In this document: positions 26,290 through 35,384 of the stretch, one piece after another
Layout: the number at the start of each line of letters is the position of its first letter
How positions within the stretch are numbered: position 1 is the stretch's first letter
Assembly (NCBI GenBank): GCA_029228645.1
Contig: JAPTHR010000008.1
Location: forward strand, 1 to 64,000
Origin: Gammaproteobacteria bacterium Milos-ODIII6
GTDB lineage: Bacteria > Pseudomonadota > Gammaproteobacteria > Chromatiales > Chromatiaceae
DNA: 64,000 bases
Direction of reading: 5' to 3'
Notes under the pieces: model-generated
What the model was told of the DNA's origin: nothing
What the model saw: the letters and a program-made list of their open reading frames with translations, nothing else
Databases searched by the model: none
Program-made: the position numbers and the translations under genes

Positions 26290-28895
26290 CGCATCAATCC
26301 CAGCTCAAAGGGGTGAGTCATCAGGGGGTGGAACGGGTAGACCCGGATCTTGTAATACTGCAGACCGGCCAGTCCCGGCTGGAAGTCCAGACCATACTCC
26401 ATTTCACCCTGTTCATTCAGATCCATCGGCGTCAGACGCTTCGAGTCAACGACCTCGAGGCCGCCGTTGCTCGCGGCTCGTCCGATCAGGCACTCGACGA
26501 TCACGTCTGCCGGCGTGAGGGAGGCCAGCTTCACGCCGACCCGCAGGTGCACGCTCTCACCCACATTGATCTGCGCAACCGGCTCATCCAGTCGGCGCAG
26601 AGACACCCCCGGCCAGCATTCGGTCACCCGGTGCTTCCACTGGGCGAGTAGAGATGCACCCTCGACACCCTCGCGCGACATTCGCTGACCTTCCGCGATC
26701 GCCCTGGCGTAATAGTTGCGAGCGTAGTCCATCACCATTCGTTGCGAGTTGAAGCGCGGCAGGATGGTCTTCATCGAGGCCTTGGAGCGGCGCACCCAAC
26801 TCTCGGAATAGCCGGCCCCGTCGAAATCGAAGAAGGATGGAATGACCTCGTATTCGAGCAGGTCCAGGAGGGTGCGGGCCTCCATCTGGTCTCTTTCCCC
26901 GCCGCTTCGCTTGGGGTGTGGACTGACCGCCCAGCCGTTGTTCCCGTCATAACCCTCGCCCCACCATCCATCCAGCACACTGAGATTGATGACGCCATTG
27001 AGACCCGCTTTCTGGCCCGATGTGCCACTGGCCTCGAGCGGGTACTCGGGCGTGTTCAACCAGACATCCACCCCGGCGACCAGTCGTCGGGCCATGCCCA
27101 TGTTGTAGCCCTCCAGGAAGATGATCTTGCCGCGGAAATCCCTCTCCTGGGAGAGTTCGTAGACGTGCCGGATCAGTTCCTGTCCCGGCAGATCGCTGGG
27201 GTGCGCCTTGCCGGCGAAAAGCATGATCACCGGTTTCCCGGGGGTATTCAGAAGCCGGCGTAGCCGCTCGATATCGCGCAGGATGAGTGTCGCCCGCTTG
27301 TAGGTGGCAAAGCGCCGGGCGAAGCCGATCACGAGCGTGTTGGAATTCGAGGGATCGAGACAGCGCAGCGAATGTTCGATATCCGAGCGGCTGTCACCAA
27401 TGCGCTCCAGGCGCATCCGGATACGCCACTGCACATCCTTGATCAGCTGTGACTTGAGGGTCTGGCGGACGCTCCAGTAGCGGTAATCCGGAATCTGGTC
27501 GAGGCGATTCCAGTACTCGGGATTGATGAGCTGGTTACGCCATTCGTGGCCCAGCTCCATGTCGAACAGGTTGCGCCACTCGGGCGCCAGAAACGTGTGC
27601 AGATGCACCCCGTTGGTAACGTACCCAATGGGGTTCTCCTCGTGGGAAACCTCCGGCCAGATGAAGCCCTCCATGGAGGAGGCCACGGTTCCGTGGATCC
27701 GGCTGACCCCGTTGCAAAAACGTGCTCCCCGCAATGCCAGTGCGGTCATGTTGAAGCCCCCCTGGGCGGAGGAGCTGGAACCGAGCGAAAGGAAGGCGTC
27801 CGGGGTGATATCCAGATTTGTCAGGTAGCGGCCGAAAAGGCGCAGCACCAGATCCTGGTTGAAGATGTCATGCCCGGCAGCGACCGGGGTGTGGGTGGTG
27901 AACACGGTATTCTTGCCCACCAGTTCGAGGGCCGCATCGAATGCCATGCCGGCAGCCACCTGCTCCCTGCAACGTTCGAGTATCTGAAAGGCACCGTGAC
28001 CCTCATTGATATGCCAGGCATTGGGACTCAGGCCCAGGGCCCGCAACGCCATCACCCCACCGATTCCCAGCAGCATCTCCTGGCGTATGCGGGTTCCCGA
28101 GTCCCCGCCGTATAGCTGGTAGGTGATGGTGCGGTTGGCGGCGCTGTTTTCCGGCACATCTGAATCGAGCAGATACAGCCGCACCCGACCTACCCTGGCC
28201 TCCCACACGCGCGCATGGATCGGCCCGTCTTCCACATCGATACGGATGACCGCGTCCCGCCCACCGGGATCCTTGGCCGGCGTGATCGGCAGGTGCGAGA
28301 AGTCCGTTTCGAGGTAATTGGCGTGCTGGTTGCCGTACTCGTCGATGTCCTGGTGGAAATAGCCCTGCCGGTACAGCAGGCCGACCGCGACCAGCGGCAG
28401 CCCGACATCGCTGGCCGCCTTGCAATGATCCCCTGCCAGGATGCCGAGGCCACCCGAGTAGATGGGCACGCTCTCGTGGAATCCGAACTCCATGGAGAAA
28501 TAGGCGATCAGGTCCTGGTCCCGATCGAGTAGTTTGGGCAAGCCTGTGCGGACCGGCTTTTCCAGGTAGTAGTCGTAATTCGCGAGCGCGATGCGGTAGC
28601 TGTCGAGAAAGACCGGATCGTCCGCCGCCAGGTCCAGGCGCCGCTGGGAAACCCGGCGCAGAAACAGTTTGGGGTTGTGTCCACACTGAATCCAGAGTTC
28701 CGCATGCAGTTGATAGAACAAGCCGCGCACCTCGAAAGACCAGCTGTAATAGAGGTCTTCGGCCAGCTGCTGCAGGCGCCCCAGCGCCGCCGGCAATTTC
28801 GGGGTTACCTCGATGCTGTAACAGGTGCCGTGCATAGAGGGCCTTTTGCCAGGCCCCGGTAGCTGCATTGGGCTGTCGTATCCACTATCGCTCAT
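26280..28895 (-). CDS. glgP: Alpha-glucan (glycogen) phosphorylase, short GlgP type
   Basis: An 871-aa PLP enzyme releasing glucose 1-phosphate from glycogen or maltodextrin. Hallmarks of the TIGR02094-type family are YFSMEFGFHESVPIYSGGLG, VGLLYRQGYFHQ, VTNGVHLHTF, the phosphate site ATYKRATLIL and the PLP-lysine region EASGTSGQKAGLNGV. An N-terminal domain (about 20-120) typical of this GlgP subgroup precedes the catalytic part, and the C-terminal 90 residues form a beta-rich tail. ATG 28895 (MSDSGYDSP) is chosen; a start 25 codons upstream and an internal MHGTCYSIEV remain possible and none has a strong ribosome site. It is the first gene of an operon with the probable PPi-PEPCK. Confidence 0.9.
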   Translation of the reverse strand: MSDSGYDSPMQLPGPGKRPSMHGTCYSIEVTPKLPAALGRLQQLAEDLYYSWSFEVRGLFYQLHAELWIQCGHNPKLFLRRVSQRRLDLAADDPVFLDSYRIALANYDYYLEKPVRTGLPKLLDRDQDLIAYFSMEFGFHESVPIYSGGLGILAGDHCKAASDVGLPLVAVGLLYRQGYFHQDIDEYGNQHANYLETDFSHLPITPAKDPGGRDAVIRIDVEDGPIHARVWEARVGRVRLYLLDSDVPENSAANRTITYQLYGGDSGTRIRQEMLLGIGGVMALRALGLSPNAWHINEGHGAFQILERCREQVAAGMAFDAALELVGKNTVFTTHTPVAAGHDIFNQDLVLRLFGRYLTNLDITPDAFLSLGSSSSAQGGFNMTALALRGARFCNGVSRIHGTVASSMEGFIWPEVSHEENPIGYVTNGVHLHTFLAPEWRNLFDMELGHEWRNQLINPEYWNRLDQIPDYRYWSVRQTLKSQLIKDVQWRIRMRLERIGDSRSDIEHSLRCLDPSNSNTLVIGFARRFATYKRATLILRDIERLRRLLNTPGKPVIMLFAGKAHPSDLPGQELIRHVYELSQERDFRGKIIFLEGYNMGMARRLVAGVDVWLNTPEYPLEASGTSGQKAGLNGVINLSVLDGWWGEGYDGNNGWAVSPHPKRSGGERDQMEARTLLDLLEYEVIPSFFDFDGAGYSESWVRRSKASMKTILPRFNSQRMVMDYARNYYARAIAEGQRMSREGVEGASLLAQWKHRVTECWPGVSLRRLDEPVAQINVGESVHLRVGVKLASLTPADVIVECLIGRAASNGGLEVVDSKRLTPMDLNEQGEMEYGLDFQPGLAGLQYYKIRVYPFHPLMTHPFELGLMRWD

Positions 28896-29406
28896 ACTGC
28901 TCGCTCGACTGAATTCCAATTGGTGGGCGCCCACAGCGGACAGATTCACGCGGGCATCAGCGGATGGCATCGCATGACTGCGTCACAGAGACCCGCACGA
29001 AACCCCAGTCGCGCCTGCGGTTGGCTCCCCGGTGAGGGTTGCAGAAACGCGCTCGCTCCCGAACCCCGTTCTCTCTGGGCTGCAATACGCATGCCACAAA
29101 GGGCCGTTAGGGTTCCGCTTGTCGTGAACGACCGCCGCGCCCGATGGCGACCCGGCAACCCGCACTCAAAGTGTGCATGCAATCCGGAATGCCCATGATT
29201 CGGGCATGCCGGATGCCGCCAAATAGGACATAATTCACGCACTGACACGGGCAACCGCGATGCAAGACGCCTCCCCCGCGCAGATCGCGCCGTCCAGCAG
29301 ACCCGCCCATGAATCTGGCATTGTTTGTGCTACTCGGAAAACCAAGATGTACACCTCCGCTCGCACCCTTTCACTCCATCCCCCACCCCATTCCGGAGTC
29401 TCCTGA
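28896..29406. other. Divergent intergenic region between glgP and the 2-oxoacid oxidoreductase operon
   Basis: About 510 bases that should hold promoters for both directions. No convincing gene is seen. The only clear structure is the inverted repeat at 29182-29214, followed by CATAAT at 29229-29234, a possible -10 for the plus-strand operon. Confidence 0.55.
29182..29214. repeat. 12-bp inverted repeat in the divergent promoter region
   Basis: ATCCGG-A-ATGCCC (29182-29194) pairs with GGGCAT-G-CCGGAT (29202-29214), one mismatch, 7-base loop. There is no U-tract on either strand, so it is more likely an operator or mRNA structure than a terminator. Confidence 0.7.
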
Positions 29407-29973
29407 ATGATCGAGATACGCATCCACGGCCGGGGGGGACAGGGCAATGTCGTCGGCGCCTACCTGCTGGCTACCGCGGCCATCGTGCAGGGCAAGTTCG
29501 GCCAGGCCTTCCCGGCCTTCGGCGCCGAGCGTCGCGGCGCGCCCGTGGTGGCCTTCGTTCGTATCGCCGAACAGCACCTGCGTCGCCGCAGCCAGGTACA
29601 GAATCCCGCGTTTCTCATCATCCAGGACCAGGCCCTGCTGCATGTGCCCGGGGTACTCGACGGCCTGCGCGACAACGGCCGTATCCTGGTCAACTCGACA
29701 CTGGATTCCGAGACCCTCGGGCAACAACTCGGGCACGAGGTGGTTTCGGTGCCGGCAGACAGCTGGTCGCAGGAGTTTCTCGGCCGCCCCCTGCCCAATA
29801 CCTCGCTGCTGGCCACCTTCCTGGTGCTCACCCAGCTCCTGCCGGTCGAGGCCCTGGCGGCGGCGCTGCGGGAACGTTTCAAGGGCAAACTGCTCGAACG
29901 CAATCTGAGCCTGGTCGAGGAAATCACGCAGCGCGTGCCGACCGGTCTCTGGTCAGGAGGTGAACATGCCTAG
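29407..29973 (+). CDS. 2-oxoacid:acceptor oxidoreductase, gamma subunit
   Basis: A 188-aa subunit of a thiamine-dependent 2-oxoacid oxidoreductase, which decarboxylates a 2-oxoacid to an acyl-CoA and passes electrons to ferredoxin or a flavoprotein. The opening IRIHGRGGQGNVVGAYLLA is the family signature of the gamma domain, followed by PAFGAERRGAPVVAFVRI. Length is normal for a separate gamma chain. It is the first gene of a four-gene operon (gamma, alpha, beta, flavoprotein) and its stop overlaps the next start by eight bases. Substrate is not shown by the sequence. Confidence 0.88.
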   Translation: MIEIRIHGRGGQGNVVGAYLLATAAIVQGKFGQAFPAFGAERRGAPVVAFVRIAEQHLRRRSQVQNPAFLIIQDQALLHVPGVLDGLRDNGRILVNSTLDSETLGQQLGHEVVSVPADSWSQEFLGRPLPNTSLLATFLVLTQLLPVEALAAALRERFKGKLLERNLSLVEEITQRVPTGLWSGGEHA

Positions 29974-31138
29974 CGCCCTGGAAGGCTCCCAGGCAATTGC
30001 CCGGACAGTCGCTTTGTGCCGTCCGCAGGTGGTGGCCGCTTATCCGATCACACCCCAGACGCACATCGTGGAGAACATCGCCCGGCTGGTGGCGGACGGC
30101 GAGCTCGAGTGCGAGTACGTCAGCGTGGAGAGCGAGTTCTCCGCCGCCTCGGTGGCGCTCGGCGCCGCTGCGGCGGGGTCGCGCGCCTATACCGCGAGCG
30201 CCTCGCAGGGCATCCTGTTGATGACCGAGGTCCTGTACAACATCGCCGGGCTGCGCATTCCGATGGTCATGACCTGCGCCAACCGCGCGGTGTCCGCGCC
30301 ACTTTCGATCTGGAACGATCACCAGGACTCGATGTCGGTGCGCGACGCGGGCTGGATCCAGCTCTACTGCGCCGACAACCAGGAGGCCATCGACACCACC
30401 ATTCAGGCCTACCGGATCGCGGAACGCACCGAGCTGCCGGTCATGGTCTGCGTGGACGGATTCAGCCTCACTCACACCCTCGAACCCCTCGAGCTGCCCA
30501 GCCAGGAGCAGGTCGACAGTTTCCTGCCGCCCTACCAGTTCCGGCGCGCACTGGACCCGAGCCAGCCGATCTCCATGGGCACCCTGGTGTCCCCGGATTT
30601 CTACCCCGAGGCACGCCATTCGCATCATCAGGCGCTGATCAACGCGGCGGATGAGATCGTGGCGGCGGACCAGGACTGGGCCGCGGTCTGCGGGCGTCCC
30701 AGCGGCGGGCTGCTCAGGACCGAGGGCAGCGAGGATGCGGAGATCGGCATCCTGACCCTGGGCTCGATCATGGGAACCCTGCTGGACGCGCACGAGCAGC
30801 ACCCGGATCAGGGCAGGGTGAAACTGATCCAGCTGCGTTGTTTCCGTCCGTTTCCATTCGAGGCGATCAAGGCGGCCTGTCGCGGACTCAAGCACCTGGT
30901 CGTCCTCGAGCGGGCGCTCTCCCCCGGCAGCGGGGGGATCGTGAGCCATGAAGTCCAGGCGGCCCTGAGCTCCCTCGAGCAGGCACCGCGGATACACAGT
31001 TTTGCGGTCGGACTCGGTGGGCGCGATGTGCCCCTCGAGCTGTACCAGAGCGTCCTGGATGCGATCGCGCAAGGCGGCGACGGCGGGTTCCGCGTGTTCG
31101 ATGCCGACCTCAGCAAGCTGCCACCAGAGGACCGATAG
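29966..31138 (+). CDS. 2-oxoacid:acceptor oxidoreductase, alpha subunit
   Basis: A 390-aa alpha chain carrying the pyrimidine-binding half of the thiamine site. Signatures are AIARTVALCRPQVVAAYPITPQT, the ESEFSAASVALGAAAAGSRAYTASASQG block with the conserved Glu, and MVMTCANRAVSAPLSIWNDHQDSM. The start is ATG 29966, with AGGAGG five bases upstream. The C-terminal domain (about 260-380) resembles the PFOR domain II type (ILTLGSIMGTLLDA, then RCFRPFPFEAI). Compared with pyruvate enzymes the CoA-contacting loops cannot be judged by eye. It is separated from the beta gene by nine bases. Confidence 0.9.
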   Translation: MPSALEGSQAIARTVALCRPQVVAAYPITPQTHIVENIARLVADGELECEYVSVESEFSAASVALGAAAAGSRAYTASASQGILLMTEVLYNIAGLRIPMVMTCANRAVSAPLSIWNDHQDSMSVRDAGWIQLYCADNQEAIDTTIQAYRIAERTELPVMVCVDGFSLTHTLEPLELPSQEQVDSFLPPYQFRRALDPSQPISMGTLVSPDFYPEARHSHHQALINAADEIVAADQDWAAVCGRPSGGLLRTEGSEDAEIGILTLGSIMGTLLDAHEQHPDQGRVKLIQLRCFRPFPFEAIKAACRGLKHLVVLERALSPGSGGIVSHEVQAALSSLEQAPRIHSFAVGLGGRDVPLELYQSVLDAIAQGGDGGFRVFDADLSKLPPEDR

Positions 31139-31147
31139 GAGAGACAA

Positions 31148-32137
31148 ATGGAAGGCGACAACAACGCATTGGCGGCCCTGCGCAAGGCCCAGCCGAGGTT
31201 CCAGGGGATCGTGTCCGGCCACCGTGCCTGCCTCGGCTGCGGCGAGGCACTCGCGACCCGCCTGGTGGTGGAGACCTGCGGTCCGGATATCATGATCGCG
31301 AACGCCACCGGCTGCCTCGAGATCTTCACCACCCCGTGGCCGGAGTCCGCCTGGCGGGTGCCATGGATGCATTCATTGTTCGAGAACACCGGGGCGGTAG
31401 CAGCAGGCATGGAGGCCGCCCTCAAGGCCCAGGGACGCCAGACCAAGGTGGTCGCCTTTGCCGGTGATGGCGGCACCTTCGATATCGGTTTCCAGGCGCT
31501 CTCGGGGATGCTCGAGCGCGGCCACGACGTGCTGTTCGTGTGCTTCGACAACGAGGCCTATATGAACACCGGCATCCAACGCTCCAGCTCGACCCCGCAT
31601 GCGGCGATGACCACCACCTCGCCACCCGGTCGGAATCGGATGGGCAAGCGTCACCTGAAAAAAGACATCATCTCGATCGTCGCATCGCACCATATTCCCT
31701 ATGCGGCGACCGCCTCGGTGGCCTATCCCTCCGACCTGCGGCAAAAGGTACGCCGCGCGATGAGCATCAGCGGCCCGACCTTCCTGGTGATCCACTCACC
31801 CTGCCCGCTCGGCTGGGGGCACGACGGCGCTGTCAGCATCGAGGTTGCGCGCCTCGCGGTACAGACCGGACTGATGCCGCTGATCGATCTCGAACGCGGC
31901 GAACTGACCGGCGCGATGCCGATCCGCACGCCCCGCCCGGTCACCGATTACCTGAAAATGCAGAAACGTTTCGCGCACCTGTTCGCGGACACGTCCGAAG
32001 CGCATACCGAGCTGGAGCATTTCCAGGCGCTCGCCGATCACAACATCGAGAAGTTCGGCCTGCTCGGCATTGACAGCCAATCCCAGGACAGCGAGGGCGC
32101 GGACACGGTCCAGCGCGGGGGGATGCATTATGCGTAA
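31148..32137 (+). CDS. 2-oxoacid:acceptor oxidoreductase, beta subunit (TPP-binding)
   Basis: A 329-aa beta chain. The thiamine diphosphate motif is GDGGTFDIGF, followed by VLFVCFDNEAYMNTGIQRS, and an N-terminal cysteine pair CLGCG that with the family's later Cys would ligate the proximal 4Fe-4S cluster. ATATGCLEIF is the conserved segment that follows. An AGGAG precedes ATG 31148. The C-terminal extension of about 50 residues is rich in acidic and Gln residues. Together with alpha and gamma it makes a complete catalytic core; the delta (ferredoxin) role is supplied by the next gene. Confidence 0.9.
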   Translation: MEGDNNALAALRKAQPRFQGIVSGHRACLGCGEALATRLVVETCGPDIMIANATGCLEIFTTPWPESAWRVPWMHSLFENTGAVAAGMEAALKAQGRQTKVVAFAGDGGTFDIGFQALSGMLERGHDVLFVCFDNEAYMNTGIQRSSSTPHAAMTTTSPPGRNRMGKRHLKKDIISIVASHHIPYAATASVAYPSDLRQKVRRAMSISGPTFLVIHSPCPLGWGHDGAVSIEVARLAVQTGLMPLIDLERGELTGAMPIRTPRPVTDYLKMQKRFAHLFADTSEAHTELEHFQALADHNIEKFGLLGIDSQSQDSEGADTVQRGGMHYA

Positions 32138-32158
32138 ACACAATCAGAGGAATTGCTC

Positions 32159-33862
32159 GTGAGCACACCGCTCTTCACCCGCGGCGGCTATGCCCTGCCC
32201 GGCACCTCGGGCGAATTCAAGACCGGCGAATGGCGCGTGCGCAAACCGGTTTACCAGCGCGTGAACGCGCCCTGCCACGGGGCCTGTCCGGCCGGGGAAG
32301 ACCCGCAGGCCTACATCGCCGAATTCGACGCCGGGAATCCGCAGAAGGCCTGGGAACGCCTGGTCGAGGTCAACCCCCTGCCGGCGATCACCGGCCGGGT
32401 CTGCCCGCACCCTTGCGAATCCAAATGCAACCGCCGCGAGTACGACAGCGCGGTGGCGATCCACAGCATCGAGCGCTACCTCGGCGACCAGGCGATCGCA
32501 AACGACTGGCCCTACCCGATGCCGGAGCTCGCGCCGGATGCGCCACGGGTGGCGGTGGTCGGCTCCGGCCCGGCCGGCCTGGCCTGCGCCTATCACCTGG
32601 TGCGGCGCGGTTATCGCGCCACCCTGTTCACCGCCCTGGGGGAGCCCGGCGGTACCCTGCGCGCCATTCCCGGCTACCGCCTGCCGGACGAGGTGATCGA
32701 TGCCGAGGTGAACCGGGTGTTGCAGACCGGCATCGATTTCCGGCCGCACCAGCGTCTCGGGCGCGACATCTACCTGGATGAACTGCGCGCCGAGTTCGCC
32801 GCCGTGTTCCTCGCCATCGGTACCGAGGCCTCGCGCGAATGGAGCGTCGGCGGTGTGACCCCCAAGGACCTGCACTCCGGACTGAACGTGCTCAAGGAAT
32901 GGATGGCGATCGGCTCGGTCCCGCAGGCCGGCAGCGTCGCGGTGGTCGGCGGGGGTAATACCGCGGTGGATGTTTCGCGCATCCTCAAGCGTGCCGGCAT
33001 ACCCGAGGTGCACATCATCACGCACAACGCCCTGCCACCGGCCGACGACTCGACACCACCTCCGGATGTCATGCGGGCCGTCCCGAGGGAGATCGGCCAG
33101 GCCGTCGAGGAGGGCGTGGTCATCCACCCACACCGTGGCATCCACCGCCTGCTGCTGCGCGGAGCGCGCGTCGTCGGGGTCGAGATGACCCACATGAAGA
33201 AAATGCCGGACGCCAACGGGCGGCTGCGGCGCAACACCTTCGAAGGCACCGAGACGGTGCTGCATGTCGACCAGGTGATCCCGGCCATCGGCCAGGTGGT
33301 AGACCGCAACGGGCTCGAGGCCGTGCTCGACGGGCATGCCTTTCTCGAGGTGGATACTTGGCGCCGGGTCGAAGGGCACGAGCACCTGTTTGCCGGTGGC
33401 GATGCCTGCAGTCTCAGCGGCGGCACGGTCACCTCGGCCGTCGGGGATGGACGTGTTGCCGCGGAAAACATTGCCCGGGTCCTGGAGGGCATGCCATTGC
33501 CCGAGCCGGGCGAGCCGGCGACGATCCCCATGGCACAACTCAATCCGAGCTACTTCGAGCCGCTCGCACGCAACGAGCAGGCCATCCTGCCCCCCGAGGA
33601 GCGGATCGGGGAAATCGAAACCGAACAAACGCTGAGCCATGGCCAGGCGAGTGCCGAGGCGCGCCGCTGCCTCTCCTGTGGCAACTGCATGAGCTGCGAC
33701 AACTGCTGGACGCTCTGTCCCGACAGCGCGGTCTTGAAACTTCCCGGGAACACCCTGCACGAGAATGCGCCTTACCGCTTCGATTACGACTACTGCAAGG
33801 GATGCGGCCTGTGTGCGCACGAGTGCCCGTGCGGCTTCATCGCCATGACCGACGATTTGTAA
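32159..33862 (+). CDS. GltD-like NAD(P)H oxidoreductase with C-terminal PorD-type 2[4Fe-4S] domain
   Basis: A 567-aa flavoprotein. The N-terminal Fer4_20-type domain has CHGACPAGED and CPHPCESKCNR cysteines (about 38-92). Two dinucleotide folds follow: VAVVGSGPAGLACAYHL for FAD and SVAVVGGGNTAVDVSR for NAD(P)H, with LFAGGDACSL closing the FAD site. The C-terminal 60 residues carry two 4Fe-4S motifs (CLSCGNCMSCDNCWTLCP and CKGCGLCAHECPCG), as in PorD. GTG 32159 is chosen over TTG 32153 because AGAGG (32146-32150) is 8 bases upstream. It most likely couples the oxidoreductase to NAD(P)H, as PadH does in phenylglyoxylate:acceptor oxidoreductase. Confidence 0.88.
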   Translation: MSTPLFTRGGYALPGTSGEFKTGEWRVRKPVYQRVNAPCHGACPAGEDPQAYIAEFDAGNPQKAWERLVEVNPLPAITGRVCPHPCESKCNRREYDSAVAIHSIERYLGDQAIANDWPYPMPELAPDAPRVAVVGSGPAGLACAYHLVRRGYRATLFTALGEPGGTLRAIPGYRLPDEVIDAEVNRVLQTGIDFRPHQRLGRDIYLDELRAEFAAVFLAIGTEASREWSVGGVTPKDLHSGLNVLKEWMAIGSVPQAGSVAVVGGGNTAVDVSRILKRAGIPEVHIITHNALPPADDSTPPPDVMRAVPREIGQAVEEGVVIHPHRGIHRLLLRGARVVGVEMTHMKKMPDANGRLRRNTFEGTETVLHVDQVIPAIGQVVDRNGLEAVLDGHAFLEVDTWRRVEGHEHLFAGGDACSLSGGTVTSAVGDGRVAAENIARVLEGMPLPEPGEPATIPMAQLNPSYFEPLARNEQAILPPEERIGEIETEQTLSHGQASAEARRCLSCGNCMSCDNCWTLCPDSAVLKLPGNTLHENAPYRFDYDYCKGCGLCAHECPCGFIAMTDDL

Positions 33863-34090
33863 AGGCACCCGAGCCTCGCCCGCCCGGATGAGACAAGTTG
33901 GTGCAGACACCCTCTGCAGCGCGCCATGGTGATGCGCCAATGAGCTGCATCGGGGCACCCGCTCGTCCACCGCATCTCTCCCACCCCCGGCCACGCGGGC
34001 TGCACAAGCGCTGACAACACCACATCGGGAATTGGCGCACATCTTGCCGGTGATTCCCTGATTTCGGTTATTCACAGGACGGACTTCAGC

Positions 34091-35341
34091 ATGACCCGCT
34101 CGCTCGACTTTCCACGCCACGGTGACAAGGAGAACTCCGCGTTCTTCGAGGACTATCTGGTCCGTCTGCTGGAGGAGCGCGACCGTATCGGCCTGACCGA
34201 TATGATCTTCGAGATCGACGCGATCATGCTGACGGTCGATCCCGGCGCCTCGATCGAGTACGTGGCCGAACTGTGCCTGATGACGCCTTACCACTACCTG
34301 GTGACGCTCGAGAGCGAGACCCACTGGACCCATGTCCTGCGGATCGACCTCGACTTTCCGGACGTATTGGTGCGCGAGGTCAAAGACCCCCGGATCAGCG
34401 GCATCTTCCGCAGCCTGAACGAGGTCTATCCCATCGGTGCGCGCAAACCGAACAGCCGTTACATGGGCGAGATCCTGCGGGTCAGCGACCTGCACGGGGT
34501 CACCAGCCTGCAGAAAGAGCGGGAGTTCCGTTTCTTCTCCCAGGACCAGGTCCGCAGGATGGAATTGCCAGGCAATCTCGCGGTCGGCAAGCCCTCGCCC
34601 TACACCCACAACGTGGTCTCCTACATGGAGCGCCCCAAGGACCAGCTGCGGGTGTATGCGCTCGGCATGAGCTCCATCCGGTCCGATCTGCAGGAGGCCT
34701 ACCTCGCAGCAAAGGCGCTCCAGGCGCAGCGCGGGATCGACGACCTGCTGCTGCCCATCGATCACCTCGCCACCCGGGTCTATGCGCAGAATCGCGAGGT
34801 CGCCATCCTCGAATGGCTCTCGCTGTCGAGCTACCACTACTGGGGTTCTTACGACATAAGCGACCAGAACTCGTCGACCAATGTCACCAAGAGCGTCCAC
34901 TACGAGGACGAGGTGTACAGTCCCGCCAAGGTGTTCACCGCCAACAACACGCCCTACTTCGTCAATCACCTCGAGAAACTGCCCTCCCCGACCGAGACCT
35001 TCGTACGCAACTACGGGCCGCGTCTGCACCACCTCGCCTTCGCGGTGCGCGACGGGGATCGCGGCGGCAAAGAGAATATCGAGTACGTGGTCGACCAGAT
35101 ACGCCAGGAGGGTCAGGACTTCCTGCTGGACGTGATCGGGTCCAAGGAAGAGGGTCTGAAACAGATCTTCTCCAACGCCTCGGAGCATTCCTCGCTGATC
35201 ATCGAGTACGTGCAGCGCTTCGGCGAGTTCAAGGGCTTCTTCACCAAGCAGAACGTCGCCCACCTGACCCATGCCGCGGGCGTCGCGGACGAATTGCTGG
35301 AGCTGCAGGCAGAGGCGAATGAAGGGGTAAACGCTGGTTGA
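34091..35341 (+). CDS. 4-hydroxyphenylpyruvate dioxygenase-like VOC-fold dioxygenase
   Basis: A 416-aa protein of the HPPD superfamily. The three iron ligands expected from HPPD are all placed correctly: His225 in PIDHLATRVY, His314 in RLHHLAF and Glu372 in IIEYVQRFGEFKGFF, the last followed by QN, as in the GFGEGNF loop of HPPD. The N-terminal half is divergent and longer than usual and shows no close match by eye. HPPD turns 4-hydroxyphenylpyruvate into homogentisate with O2; whether this enzyme uses that or another aryl 2-oxoacid is open. It lies 228 bases after an operon for 2-oxoacid oxidation on the same strand, hinting at a shared aromatic-oxoacid pathway. ATG 34091 has AGGA about 10 bases upstream. 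Confidence 0.7.
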   Translation: MTRSLDFPRHGDKENSAFFEDYLVRLLEERDRIGLTDMIFEIDAIMLTVDPGASIEYVAELCLMTPYHYLVTLESETHWTHVLRIDLDFPDVLVREVKDPRISGIFRSLNEVYPIGARKPNSRYMGEILRVSDLHGVTSLQKEREFRFFSQDQVRRMELPGNLAVGKPSPYTHNVVSYMERPKDQLRVYALGMSSIRSDLQEAYLAAKALQAQRGIDDLLLPIDHLATRVYAQNREVAILEWLSLSSYHYWGSYDISDQNSSTNVTKSVHYEDEVYSPAKVFTANNTPYFVNHLEKLPSPTETFVRNYGPRLHHLAFAVRDGDRGGKENIEYVVDQIRQEGQDFLLDVIGSKEEGLKQIFSNASEHSSLIIEYVQRFGEFKGFFTKQNVAHLTHAAGVADELLELQAEANEGVNAG

Positions 35342-35384
35342 TCCCGGCACCCGCCGGGCTGTCACCTGCGGTGTGAGACAGGAA

